From Cepaea nemoralis (lineage: Eukaryota > Mollusca > Gastropoda > Stylommatophora > Helicidae), in the NCBI GenBank assembly GCA_014155875.1, contig JACEFZ010005141.1, positions 2,093,001 through 2,157,000 of the forward strand: a DNA stretch of 64,000 nucleotides. Reading direction: 5' to 3'. The translations under genes were made by a program, and so were the position numbers. How positions within the stretch are numbered: position 1 is the first letter of the stretch; each line of letters begins with the position of its first letter. Below are positions 54,566 to 64,000 of the stretch, piece by piece. Below the pieces are notes generated by a model that searched no databases, was not told where the DNA came from, and saw only the letters and a program-made list of their open reading frames with translations.

Positions 54566-55007
54566 GAACTAAACAGCTATGTTATATTTGTAATTATAAC
54601 AAACGGCGTCTGTCAATAAAGAATTAGATTAATAGCATCATCAGATTGTGTGACGAGTGAAAGGACTGTATCTATGCATATAAATCTGTTTAGTTTCTTG
54701 TGGTGAGAATGAATTAGACGGTGGAGGGTCATTATTCATCAAGACACGATAGCAGGAATCGTGTGACATACTGTCTTCAGTTGTAAGTACGGTTGGTCGT
54801 CATAACTTTTCGCCTGGCACTGTTTAGAAGTAGTGATGCATTCTGGTACTTTTAAAATCATCCTTATAGAATTGCGAGCCTTTTGATCGCTTCTTCAGCA
54901 GTGGTTAGACTCTCTATTTGTAGAAGTCTATTTTGTATCTACTGTGATCTATTTTCCATCCTAGTAGTATACGCTACGCTACACCTACCAATGTACAGTG
55001 CCAATGT
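54566..55007. other. Unassigned spacer
   Basis: No ORF of interest. The last 25 bases (AATGTACAGTGCCAATGTG) are shared with 20527-20545, the beginning of repeat B. Confidence 0.4.
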
Positions 55008-55103
55008 GTGGTTGACAACCCGTTTGCCACTTCACAGTAGTCACAAACATTTTGTCCAATACAGGCCAGCTCACATTTTCAGTGATTACGACATCCACTA
55101 GCT

Positions 55104-56094
55104 CAGTTTTTCCCAACGTGGGGCCCACGCCCCACAGGGGGGCAATTCGATTGTTAAGGGGGGCAATTCGAAAATGGAAGAAATCGGCTGGATATAACAA
55201 AACGGGCAGACTTTAGACTGAAGTTAACTAAATTGGAACCTGACATAAAATCTCTTTGCAGCAAGCATCAAGCGCAAGGATCTCACTAAATTTAAATAAT
55301 TACTAATAATAAAAATAATATAGAAAAATCTTTCATTAAAATTATTTTGTACTTGAATGTCAGTTCTCCATTATATGTTTTGAAAATTTACTTACTATGC
55401 TCAATAATTTCCTAGTGATTTCTTCCTAAAACCTATCGGTCCTTTGCCTTTGGCTAGGATAGGGTGCATTTGCTGCTCTCTCCCCAGTAATGCGCCTGGT
55501 CTGGTCGGGGGCCGGGATGATCAAATAAAAACCCATCACATATCTTCACCTTAGATGTGGGCCTGGTGGACCACTGTGGACTATAGCTCACAGTGAGACT
55601 AAGGGTCCACATAAAAAGGGGGGAGGAGGGGGAACCAGCTTGTCTGGGGTAACCGCGAAACCAAAAAAAAAAAATGGGGGATGCGGGACCGGTGGGGGGG
55701 GGGGGGGGGGGGCGCTCTGGCCCCTCTGGGAACCGTGATCCCTTCTAAAAAAATATTCAAGTTTCCTTAGTGAACATTTAAATTTTTGAATATTAAAAAT
55801 GATTCATATTGATTAATTTGGTTATTTCGGGATTTGAATTTTAAATATTGAGCACAACCCACTACTGGCAACGCTGATCGTATTCTGGTATGAACCTAAG
55901 GCCTATCCACGTCAATATGATTTTTTACATCCATATTGACGTGGATAGGCCTTAGGTTCATACCAGAATACGATCAGCGTTGCCAGTAGTGGGTTGTGCT
56001 CAACATTTAATGATGCATATGTTGGGGGGAGGGGGCATAAGAATTTTAGAAAGGGTTAGGTGGGGCATAGCACAAAAAAGGTTGGGAAACACTG
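55104..56094. mobile_element. Non-autonomous hAT-like DNA transposon
   Basis: 991 bp flanked by the 8-bp duplication CACTAGCT (55096-55103 and 56095-56102). Terminal inverted repeats are CAGTTTTTCCCAACGT on the left and CAGTGTTTCCCAACCT (inverse of the right end). TIR type and 8-bp duplication are those of hAT elements. No transposase ORF. The interior includes homopolymer runs and a 71-bp perfect inverted repeat. Confidence 0.88.
55848..56003. repeat. Perfect 71-bp inverted repeat with 14-nt spacer
   Basis: The left arm 55848-55918 (TTGAGCACAACCCACTACTG...) is the exact reverse complement of 55933-56003, separated by GATTTTTTACATCC. It would form a very stable hairpin as DNA or RNA. Confidence 0.95.
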
Positions 56095-56197
56095 CACTAG
56101 CTGATTGATATACTCTTGTAGAAATTTATACTAACCAGGGATCTGCGTATCTCTTATGTGTCCGTGAGTTACCCGTGGGTCTCACGTAGTCTTCTTA

Positions 56198-56634
56198 ACA
56201 GTTCAAAATATTTTAACACACCATCACCAACATATTTACCACACCAACGTATTTACCTCTCACCACACCAACGCACTTACAACCCGGTCTGGTTACTTAA
56301 TGATTTTTTCCCAACTCTTATGCACCCCTTAACGTCTGTTAATGGTTATGAATTCACCCCGTGCGACTGATAAATCACTTTTGCACACCCGCCCACATAT
56401 GTCTCACACTTCGCCAACCAACCGCAACATTTACAACTTCCCGGTACTATCTTTCAGAATAACAACGAACAGTCACAGTGACCCACAGGGACCAACCAGC
56501 CTGAAAAAACATTACTACTATCATGATCTGTTACGCAAATTGATCTGGCAGAATTGGCACTAGACGAAGCAGTTAGTCACAAACAGAAGATGCCTCCACG
56601 GGATCAGTACGAGCTCAAACTCCATCAGAACTAG
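56198..56634 (+). repeat. Interspersed repeat B, second copy, with one 129-bp-type unit
   Basis: It matches 20540-20927 (CAGTTCAAAATATTTTAACA, CCCGGTCTGGTTACTTAATG) and ends with the 129-bp-repeat words GATCTGGCAGAATTGGCACT and CAGAAGATGCCTCCACGGGA, cut at CTAG by the LTR element. Confidence 0.8.
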
Positions 56635-56900
56635 TGTAGCAGAATGAATACCATATCTGTATTAGCTTAGGGGTGCAAGACTACAGCACGCTTGAGCATC
56701 CTGATAGAACAGTAAGAAGGATGCTCAAGTCGTGACGTAGCTGGTTGTGGTTAGTGACCACCAAGGACGGAAGAAGAGAAGACAACATCATAATTTAGTG
56801 GTCCTTGGATTTTGTATCGGCCATCATGAATAAATAAAGCCTGTTTTAAAATGAATACATCAAGAGTTACTTGCTGATCCTCTGTACACGTATTGTTACA
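56635..56900 (+). repeat. 5' LTR, pol-less element copy 2
   Basis: 266 bp, no difference from the 3' LTR noticed by eye. It contains the 9-bp inverted repeat TTGAGCATC/GATGCTCAA (56692-56728) and AATAAATAAAGC near its end. Near-identity implies a recent insertion. Confidence 0.95.
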
Positions 56901-57969
56901 AGAGGATTTCTGGAGCCACTGATCAGGATCCGGCTCATGGTTTGTCGCGGCCACAAGTCATCGTGAAAAGACAGGACTGTCAGTCGTGCTACGTCCTTGA
57001 GAAAATGCCTGCAATCGTTTCTTGTTGAACATCAATATTTCTGGAGAAGTTTCAAAGGAACTGTTATATTCTTTAATTTAACCTTGATCGCCTGGGGCGA
57101 ACTCAGAAGCCAGCGTTGTCTCAAGTGAGTAAGAATTTTTCTGAAGGTCAATCCAGTTTAGTCGTTGTCTCAAGTGAGTACAATTTTTCGGAAGCTCAAT
57201 CAAGTTTAGCCCTTGCCTCAAATCAAATTTGCAGAGGTTAATCAAAAAGTTTAAGACTTAATCATCTAGAAAAAAAAAAATTTCCAGAATGGTGATGAAT
57301 TTGGACAACTTGTTTTATAAAATAAAATCTTATCTAAGATCTGTGGACAACGTTAATAAGTTCTTGAGTTCTCTTGCAACTGAATCGTTATAGAAAAAGA
57401 ATATTATCAAGGGACAATCAGGACAGCAGTTAAATAGTTCATTCATTTATCGATTGGGCCATGTCTTTTGGACGCTGTCAGACTATCTCTGGGCTCTGTT
57501 GCATATGAGAGCCGCTAGCTAATCCTTTCTGGGCTCTGTTGCATGTGAGAGCCGCTTTCAAGTCGACGCCTTGAAGAGCCCTGTTAGGGTGAAAAGGAGC
57601 CGCAAGTCTGGTAGGGGCCCGTCCAGGGGCTGAAAGTGAAAGTAACGAAACTTGAGACGTTGGAAGAAGAATGTCACCGAAATTACGAAATCGTTTGGAT
57701 GGCTTCAGATAATACAGACTCCTGACGTTTGTGTTATACGTGACCCGTGGCAAGGAAAATTTTCAGCTGACATACGTGAATTCACCTTTTTCTTGGATCA
57801 AGAGAGGACATGGTTGATGGTAATTAGTTAAAGTAAAATTGTTAGAAGACATGTAACTGTTGGATACAGAAGAGAATGTTATTTTTTAATGTAATTTAAA
57901 TAAGATCATTTAGGTACATTATTACAAATGTGAGTTTGCTTGTATAAGTGTATAGTGAAATATTTCAGC

Positions 57970-58077
57970 ATGCCGGAGGAGCAGGGTTCACTGGCACAAG
58001 TTTTGACTGGGGTAGGAACGGTAATAGGTAAACTCAACACAGTCATGAAACAACAGGGTATGGCAACAGCACAGTAG
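57970..58077 (+). CDS. Short upstream ORF, possibly the first exon of a spliced mini-gene
   Basis: ATG at 57970 starts MPEEQGSLAQVLTGVGTVIG and runs 35 codons to TAG at 58075. A GT donor-like site lies at 58028 (ATAG|GTAAAC). A T8CAG acceptor-like site at 58128-58135 is followed by GTACCAAGAAATATAC. Joining these would keep the frame and append a short acidic tail (TKKYTEEEVDILF). The acceptor and the tail are conserved in copy 1 (44980 onward, TKKYAEEEVEILF). Splicing is not shown. Confidence 0.35.
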   Translation: MPEEQGSLAQVLTGVGTVIGKLNTVMKQQGMATAQ

Positions 58078-58207
58078 AGAAACATGCATAATTGAAAATT
58101 ATTTCAGCTAAGCTTAGGACGAGTTTTTTTTTCAGGTACCAAGAAATATACAGAGGAAGAAGTAGACATATTGTTTTAAGTTTGATATAAATTACAGAGA
58201 AATAAGT

Positions 58208-59555
58208 ATGAATTACCTACATATAGAATTGAAACGTATCAGTACATGGTTGGGAGAGTTAAAAGTGGCAGTTAATGAAGTAGAACAATTTTGTAGAAAC
58301 GTTGCAGAACAGAACGACTAGACAAGAGCCTTATAGATTTAAGGTAGACTGTAATAGAGTAGGAAAGAATAACAGGAGACAGCCACTGCTTAATAAAGAC
58401 AGAAGACAATATGGTTATGACGAACCAAGGCCTGATGTATATACGGTAAAAGACGGTGAGAACAGACGTAATGGTGAAAGGTCGGACTGGTATAGCTGTT
58501 ATAGATACAAGAATGGTCCTGAGAAAGACCTTTCCAATAAAATATGGAAGTGGCCATCCCATAGCAAGAATGCTAGGAAAAAACGTGACGACTGGTTTGA
58601 ACAAAGACGGAGACAGTATCTGAGGTCAGGGTCAAAGAACAGAGTAGAAAACGTAAGTAGGAATTCAACTAAGCTGGTTGCGAATCTGACTCTTAGACAA
58701 GAAAAGAATAAAATAGACCAAGAGACTCAGACACAGGTGATTGAAGTGGTAGAACGGAACACACAAACACAGATTGATACAATAGAGAAAAAGGTCCAGG
58801 TACAACCAACCAGCAAGATAATAAAGGGAAGTCAAACCGAGTTAGTAGAGACTCAGTCAAAACCAACTCACTTGACTAAGGGAGACACGGTTGAAATTAA
58901 GAAAGATAAACAGACAAGTACCAAAGATGTTAAAAGACAGGTGAGGAAAAGTATTGGGGAAAGAAATATTAACAGTATGATAGTTAATAGAGGTACGACG
59001 AATGGTATGTCAAGTTCCTCAGGTATAGACATTAAATTAATCCCTAAATGGTGTAGGAATGTTAGGTGTGAGAGTTCAGGTTATGGAGAGAATATTTCAG
59101 GTAAAGATATGGGACTTGTACAGAACCGGAGCATGAGGAATAGAGGTAAGAAGAAAGGCAGACGTTCTAAAGCCGACTATAGGAATAGGATCGACGTGTC
59201 TGCAGTAAACTACTATGAGTCTGATGAGGGAACTATTATCAGTGTATCATCTGAAGACGAAACGGGGAGATATAAACGTTATGTAAGATATACAAAAAAC
59301 AGTGAGCAGACCGACGCAAATAAAGGAAATAGAAAGAAAGCATTTAAGAAGAAGAATAATAATAGACAGATAGCGGAAAATTACTCGACGACAGAAAGTG
59401 ACTTAAGAAAATTAGAAGAATATATGACCTTAAGACCTGAGTACTTTAACAACAGATTAACAACAGATAGTGAAGATGACATAATTGAAGAAAGACGCAC
59501 TAATGTACTGGGAGACAATGGAATATTTAACTTAGATGCACTCTATAACTGTTAA
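58208..59555 (+). pseudogene. Unknown retroelement protein with repeated TQT motifs, copy 2
   Basis: ATG at 58208 (MNYLHIELKRISTWLGELKV). One extra base near 58285 shifts the frame; afterwards about 420 codons are open to TAA at 59553-59555. Domains in order: Arg-rich WYSCYRYKNGP and KRDDWFEQRRRQY, QETQTQV, RNTQTQI, KGSQTE, Lys/Arg stretch, LIPKWCRNVRCESSGYGENI, then a part missing from copy 1 with RGKKKGRRSKADYRNR, an acidic Ser-rich YYESDEGTIISVSSEDE and a C-terminal EYMTLRPEYFNNRL. Overall basic, apparently disordered with short conserved blocks. It could be a nucleic-acid-binding Gag substitute. No family recognised. Confidence 0.7.
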
Positions 59556-62233
59556 AATTCCGAGGGTGAGGAAGAACATATGGACATTGTTTTAGATTAT
59601 GAGAAGAATTGCGGGTTGAGCAAATACATATGGGCTGTCTAAAATAGGCAGATGAATTTTTTTTTGGGGGGTGGCATCATATGATACAGGGTAGACAATG
59701 GTGTTGTTGAGGATAGAGAGTCACGACAACTGATATTCGACGTGGATACGTTATAAAGAATATCTTATGTCTGGTTGCGGTGTAGGGAGAGTAAACAAGG
59801 TAGAAATTGAAATGTCCCTTGTCCAGAATGGCTAGATAGAGAGAGAGTTGATCACGTTGAGTGATGTATAACTAGTATGATTAAAGTAGGGTATATTCAG
59901 CAGAGAGAGAGATAAACTAATTAGGAATGCTCGTACTAGAGTTGATATCTTGTTTGAGCTATGACGTGATGTCTGAGATAGTTTCGCTTGGTGGCTTGAG
60001 AAGTAAGTATAGTATTTTTGACAGGTGAACCGAGAGTGACTTCCAGAAAAAGTACGGTCATTTGTTAATTAATGACTTTTGTTGAGAGAACAGATATTGT
60101 TCTATGAGAATAGTCTGTAGGTAACAGATATATATACTTAGCATTGAGTTGTTTTTTTTCTCTCTCTGTTATGAGAATAACGGAATAGGCATGACTTGAG
60201 TGAATAGATATATATTTCATTGGTTAGTATAAATGACCAATGTTGATTGAATATGTGTGGTAGGTTATATTATTTTTTTGATTGACTTGTTTTGTAAAAT
60301 GATTATCACCATTTGATTTTAGAATAAGATTGTTGTTGTGTTTTTAGTCTTTTGCGTATAAACTACTGGTCCGTAAATGAGACCAGTAGTGTTAGATAAC
60401 ATTAGATATTTTTCTTTTAACTGATGCATGATTCATTTTTGTGGGGATATATGAAAACATATTTGAATATCAAAAGGGGGGGGGGGGTGATATTGTTGTT
60501 CTATTCTTGATTTGTCTTGACTCTTGTTATTAGTGAATTGTGAGTTTAATTAGTTTATTGTGGTTAAATATTAGCATGTTACTTTGTTTGCCAGTTTTTC
60601 GTTTACAAAATAATGTTATTTATTGAGTTACCCTGACTATGTTTATATTAGTTTTCGTTTGACGTTCGGTAATGGGGAATTAGAAAATTTAAACAAGTCC
60701 ATATTAAAAAGAGAGTTTTAGATGCAGAATTACGTTCAGAAAATAGTGAGGACTAGAAGAGAGACACATTCTCTTTATGAATAATAAGTTCATGAGTAAG
60801 AGGGCCACTGTGTTAATTAACGTTAGTGTTTTAGGATGGAGAGGTTGATAATAGGGTGGCTATGAGGTGTTAGAAACATATGCCATATTGGGGAAGAAAA
60901 GAAGATTGACGTGACTAACGCCTATAGCAGTGGGGTAAATGTAGGGGAAAGTATAAAACATGGTTTCCATGGGGTCGCAAGTGAACATGGATTTAGAGCC
61001 ATGATGTACTTTCATAAGAGACACGAGATTGCTGGCTTGTAGAAGAAGAAGTCAGTAACGTGCTGTGACAGACAGTGTGAAGGCAATTAGTAAAACATGA
61101 ATTGAATCCATGTTTGACTCCGAAGAATGATTATATACTGTGGATATCAGTACAATAGTAAAGGGGTGTAAGTGTGTTAATGAGAAATGAACATTGTCAC
61201 TGTGGAGTGCTGTAGTCACAGAGAAAATAGATTAAATGACATGAGGTTTTCAGGGTCCGTAATATATAGACTGAGAAAGAATAACGTTGATTGCAAGCGG
61301 TCACAGACATGAGTTCAGTGACGGTATATTGTTGCTGTTGATAACGGCATAAATTGAGGTTCAGGAGAAATGCCCAAAATAAATGGACATTAGTGGGTTG
61401 ATGAAGTTTTCGGCAAAATTAAGAGGGAATTCTGAGTGAGGTATAGGAGAAGATTAGTTATGTGAGGTGATGTGGGTCTTGAGGGATGATGGACCTTTTT
61501 GATTTGTGTAATGTCTGTAATATATAGACATTTGGGAGTGAATAAAATTTTTGATGGTTGGTATTTGATGCTGTAGATAGCAGCATAAACTGTTACCATA
61601 ATAAGTGGTATAAGTAAACTGTAGAAGATATAATTGTTTTAGACTTTATTACATAAAGTCTCAAATGACATAGGGGGGTAAAGGTGTGTGTGATTTAGGT
61701 GAGTGTGGTTTTTGTGAGGAAGAGTTCTACTTCTTTGAATCTCCGGTGCGCACCGATTCTTTGTCTTCCTATCGTGTGCAAGTGATTTCAGGTTAGTTGA
61801 AAGTAGAAAAGTAGTAATGTGGAGGTAATACGGTTAGTGATGACAATAGGGAGTTGAGGTGGTATCAGAAGAGTACAGCGTTTGAATTTTTAAGCGGATT
61901 GCTTATGAAGATAAGAAGAAGTATTTCAAAAAGGTAACCATATGTGTTATGATGTATTGTATAAAGTTGAGATTTAAATGTTATTGAGGATATGTAAATA
62001 ATATATGTTATGTTTTTTTTTTGAAGGGCCAGAAACGAAGAAGAAATATAACTTCATAGTGATTTGCTATGTGACACGGGGACGAGGTACAATTAGAAGG
62101 AAATATTTACTTAAGATAGAGTTAGTTTGGGGCGGCTTAGAGAAATTATGGGAGGTAAGGAGAGAAGGTGTAGGATAAAGGGGTTAGGAGTTAAGACTTT
62201 TGAAGAAGAAAAGTCTTTTTAAAGAAAGGGAGG
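59556..62233 (+). ncRNA. ORF-free 3' region with conserved hairpins, copy 2
   Basis: Counterpart of 46152-48905. It keeps AGAACA/TGTTCT (near 60092), ACTACTGGTC/GACCAGTAGT (60362-60390, a full 10-bp stem where copy 1 has one G-U pair), AAACATG/CATGTTT (near 61092), AGACTTTA/TAAAGTCT (near 61640) and CGGTGC/GCACCG (61744-61755). The block from ATATAATTGTTTTAGACTTT to GTGTGATTTAG is almost unchanged between copies, while intervening sequence has diverged. Confidence 0.5.
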
Positions 62234-62499
62234 TGTAGCAGAATGAATACCATATCTGTATTAGCTTAGGGGTGCAAGACTACAGCACGCTTGAGCATCC
62301 TGATAGAACAGTAAGAAGGATGCTCAAGTCGTGACGTAGCTGGTTGTGGTTAGTGACCACCAAGGACGGAAGAAGAGAAGACAACATCATAATTTAGTGG
62401 TCCTTGGATTTTGTATCGGCCATCATGAATAAATAAAGCCTGTTTTAAAATGAATACATCAAGAGTTACTTGCTGATCCTCTGTACACGTATTGTTACA
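62234..62499 (+). repeat. 3' LTR, pol-less element copy 2
   Basis: 266 bp, same as the 5' LTR. Preceded by the purine tract AAAGAAAGGGAGG. Confidence 0.95.
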
Positions 62500-62503
62500 C
62501 TAG

Positions 62504-63572
62504 CTGAAACAGTTTTATCACGAACCGGATGGATCATTCAGAATTGGCTCTAGAAGAAGCAGTTGAGGCACAAACAGAAGATGCTTCCATAGGATCAGCA
62601 TGAGCTAAAACTAGCAGAAACAAGTCTAATACAATGAGTTAGGTAAACTGATCAGGCAGAATTGACTCTGGAAGAAGAAGTTGTGGTACAAACAGAAAAT
62701 GCTTCCACAGGATCAGCATGAGCTGAAACTTTTTTAAAAAAAACTTGCACAAACCAATCTAAGGCGACGAGCCACGCAAAGTGATCAGGCAGAATTTGCT
62801 CTAGATGAAGCAGTTAAGACACAAAGAGTGGATGCTTCCACAGAATCAGCACGAGTTGAAACTTACAAAAGAACTTGCAGCAACAATACTAACGCGAAGA
62901 GCCACGCAAAGTGATCAGGCAGAATTGGCTCTAGAAGAAGCACTTGGGCACAAACAGAGGATGATTCCACAGGATAAGCACGAGCTGAAGCTCCACAAGA
63001 ACTTGCAGAACAAGACTAACGCGAAGAGCCACGCAAAGTGATCAGACAGAACTGGCTTTCAAAGAAGCCAATTAACATGTGAGGGACGTACTACGCAAAG
63101 TGGTCAGGCAGAATTGGCATTAAAAGAAACAGTTAGGCACAGACAAGGGATGCTTCCACGCGATCAGCACGAGCTGAAACTAAAAAATAACTTTGCAGTA
63201 ACAAGTCTAACACGATGAATTATGCAATCCGATCAGAATTGGCATTAAAAGCATGTGAGACAAAATAAGAATATTTTCCACAAGACCAGTACGAGCTAAA
63301 ACTATAAAACAGCTTGCAGAAACAATCTATTGCAATCAGTTTCGTAAACTGATCAAGCAGAAATAGCTTTAAAAGAAAGAGAAAAGCACAGGATCAATAC
63401 GAGCTGAAACTCCAAAAGAACACACAGAAACAAGTCGAGCATGATGAGCCACGCAAACTTATCAGGCAGAATTGGCTCTAGAAGAAGCAGCTAAGACACA
63501 AAAAGAAGATATTTCCACAGTACAGCACATAACTTTAGAACAGAAGTCTAACGCTTCGAGCAACGCTTCTGT
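62504..63572 (+). repeat. 129-bp tandem repeat array, segment 3, plus orientation
   Basis: About eight degenerate units follow the LTR element. A stretch near 62805-63041 keeps TRRATQSDQAELALEEALGH in frame. Units vary by small indels and by loss of the GACGAGCCACGCAAAGT part. Confidence 0.85.
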
Positions 63573-64000
63573 TTGTGCCTCACTTGCATCTTCTAAAGCT
63601 AATTATGCATAATCCATTTGAGCATGTTATCGTGTTGCTGTTTTCTTCTAGGTTTACGTTGGAGCTTGAGCTCGTTCTGCTCCAGTGGAATCATCTCCTG
63701 TTTGTGCCTCATGGTCGTCTTCTATCGCCAGTTCTGCAAGATCCATTTGCATTAGTGTTAGTGTTACTTTTTTTCTGCTAGTTCTGATGGAATTTGAGCT
63801 CGTACTGACTATGTGGAAGCATCTTCTGTTTATGTCATTACAGCTTTTTCTAGAGCCAATTCTGCCCTATCACTTTACGTTAGACTAATTTCTACAAGTT
63901 CTTTTGGAGTTTCAGCTCTTGCTGATCCTGTGGAAATATCTTCTGTTTGTGCCTAACTGCTTCCTTTAAAACCAATTCTGCCTGACCACTTTGCGTGGCT
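63573..64000 (-). repeat. 129-bp tandem repeat array, segment 4, inverted orientation
   Basis: From CTTCTGTTTGTGCCTCACTT onward the plus strand shows the reverse complement of the repeat (for example TCTTCTGTTTGTGCCTCATG, GCCAATTCTGCCCTATCACT) to the window end. The two segments thus meet head to head near 63572, forming a large imperfect inverted repeat. Confidence 0.85.

Larger units (their letters stand above)
55008..56197 (+). repeat. 191-bp interspersed repeat, copy split by a hAT-like element
   Basis: The two halves, 55008-55103 and 56103-56197, are nearly identical to 54375-54565. At the 20.5-kb copy of repeat B the 191-bp sequence is missing between AATGTACAGTGCCAATGTG and AACAGTTCAAAATATT, so the 191-bp unit is itself an insertion into repeat B. 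Confidence 0.85.
56635..62499 (+). mobile_element. LTR retroelement without pol, copy 2
   Basis: 266-bp LTRs (56635-56900 and 62234-62499) start TGTAGCAGAATG and end TTGTTACA. CTAG flanks both ends (56631-56634, 62500-62503). A primer-site candidate TGGAGCCACTGATCAGGAT is at the place matching copy 1, and AAAGAAAGGGAGG precedes the 3' LTR. The interior parallels copy 1: leader with degenerate 49-bp units, one long ORF and a 2.7-kb ORF-free region. LTR sequences of the two copies differ greatly except for the TTGAGCATC/GATGCTCAA stem and TGACGT, so they represent sister families. Confidence 0.88.

Overview
The window looks like gene-poor, repeat-dense nuclear DNA from an animal, most likely a marine invertebrate. 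A lophotrochozoan such as a mollusc is my inference only. I found no convincing host gene. Almost every coding trace belongs to a mobile element or an integrated virus-like element: LTR retrotransposons, several non-LTR (LINE) families, a Helitron-like element, a hAT-like element, and two different Polinton/Maverick- or adenovirus-like endogenous elements.

Layout. 1-5.8 kb: a minus-strand gag-protease-RNase H retroelement remnant with a candidate 5' LTR. 5.8-12.9 kb: decayed virus-like element A with a packaging ATPase, unknown protein, penton-like protein, core-like protein, major capsid protein, two small proteins, adenain-like protease and a phage-fibre-like repeat protein. A 1.1-kb Helitron-like insertion splits its capsid gene at an exact A|T site. 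13-17 kb: LINE debris and a 1.3-kb G/T-rich minisatellite. 17.3-19.4 kb: a minus-strand cluster of small related Cys-rich ORFs that ends at a palindrome made of two opposed Pol III B-box-like sequences.

19.4-29.3 kb: a copy of the terminal region of element B, then an LTR retrotransposon with integrase ahead of RNase H (Gmr1-like order), 522/521-bp LTRs and a 4-bp target duplication. It sits inside a 129-bp tandem repeat whose consensus is an open 43-codon frame. 29.6-41.8 kb: virus-like element B, a Maverick with an integrase chromodomain, membrane protein, two tandem minor-capsid-like genes, core protein, major capsid protein, protease and a PC4-like protein. It is broken up by LINEs, and a roughly 5.2-kb inversion leaves its capsid and protease genes in pieces on opposite strands.

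42.5-64 kb: two related LTR elements (43155-49125 and 56635-62499) that lack any recognisable reverse transcriptase. Each carries one large ORF of unknown family with repeated TQT motifs and a 2.7-kb ORF-free 3' region with shared hairpins, one showing a compensatory base-pair change. Between them lie a long LINE, a hAT-like element with a 71-bp perfect inverted repeat, and other repeats. The right end is the 129-bp array in opposed orientations.

Assembly caveat: one LTR element contains an exact 19-bp Tn5/Nextera mosaic end, and several frame breaks fall in G runs. Some apparent pseudogenes may therefore be sequencing or assembly artefacts.
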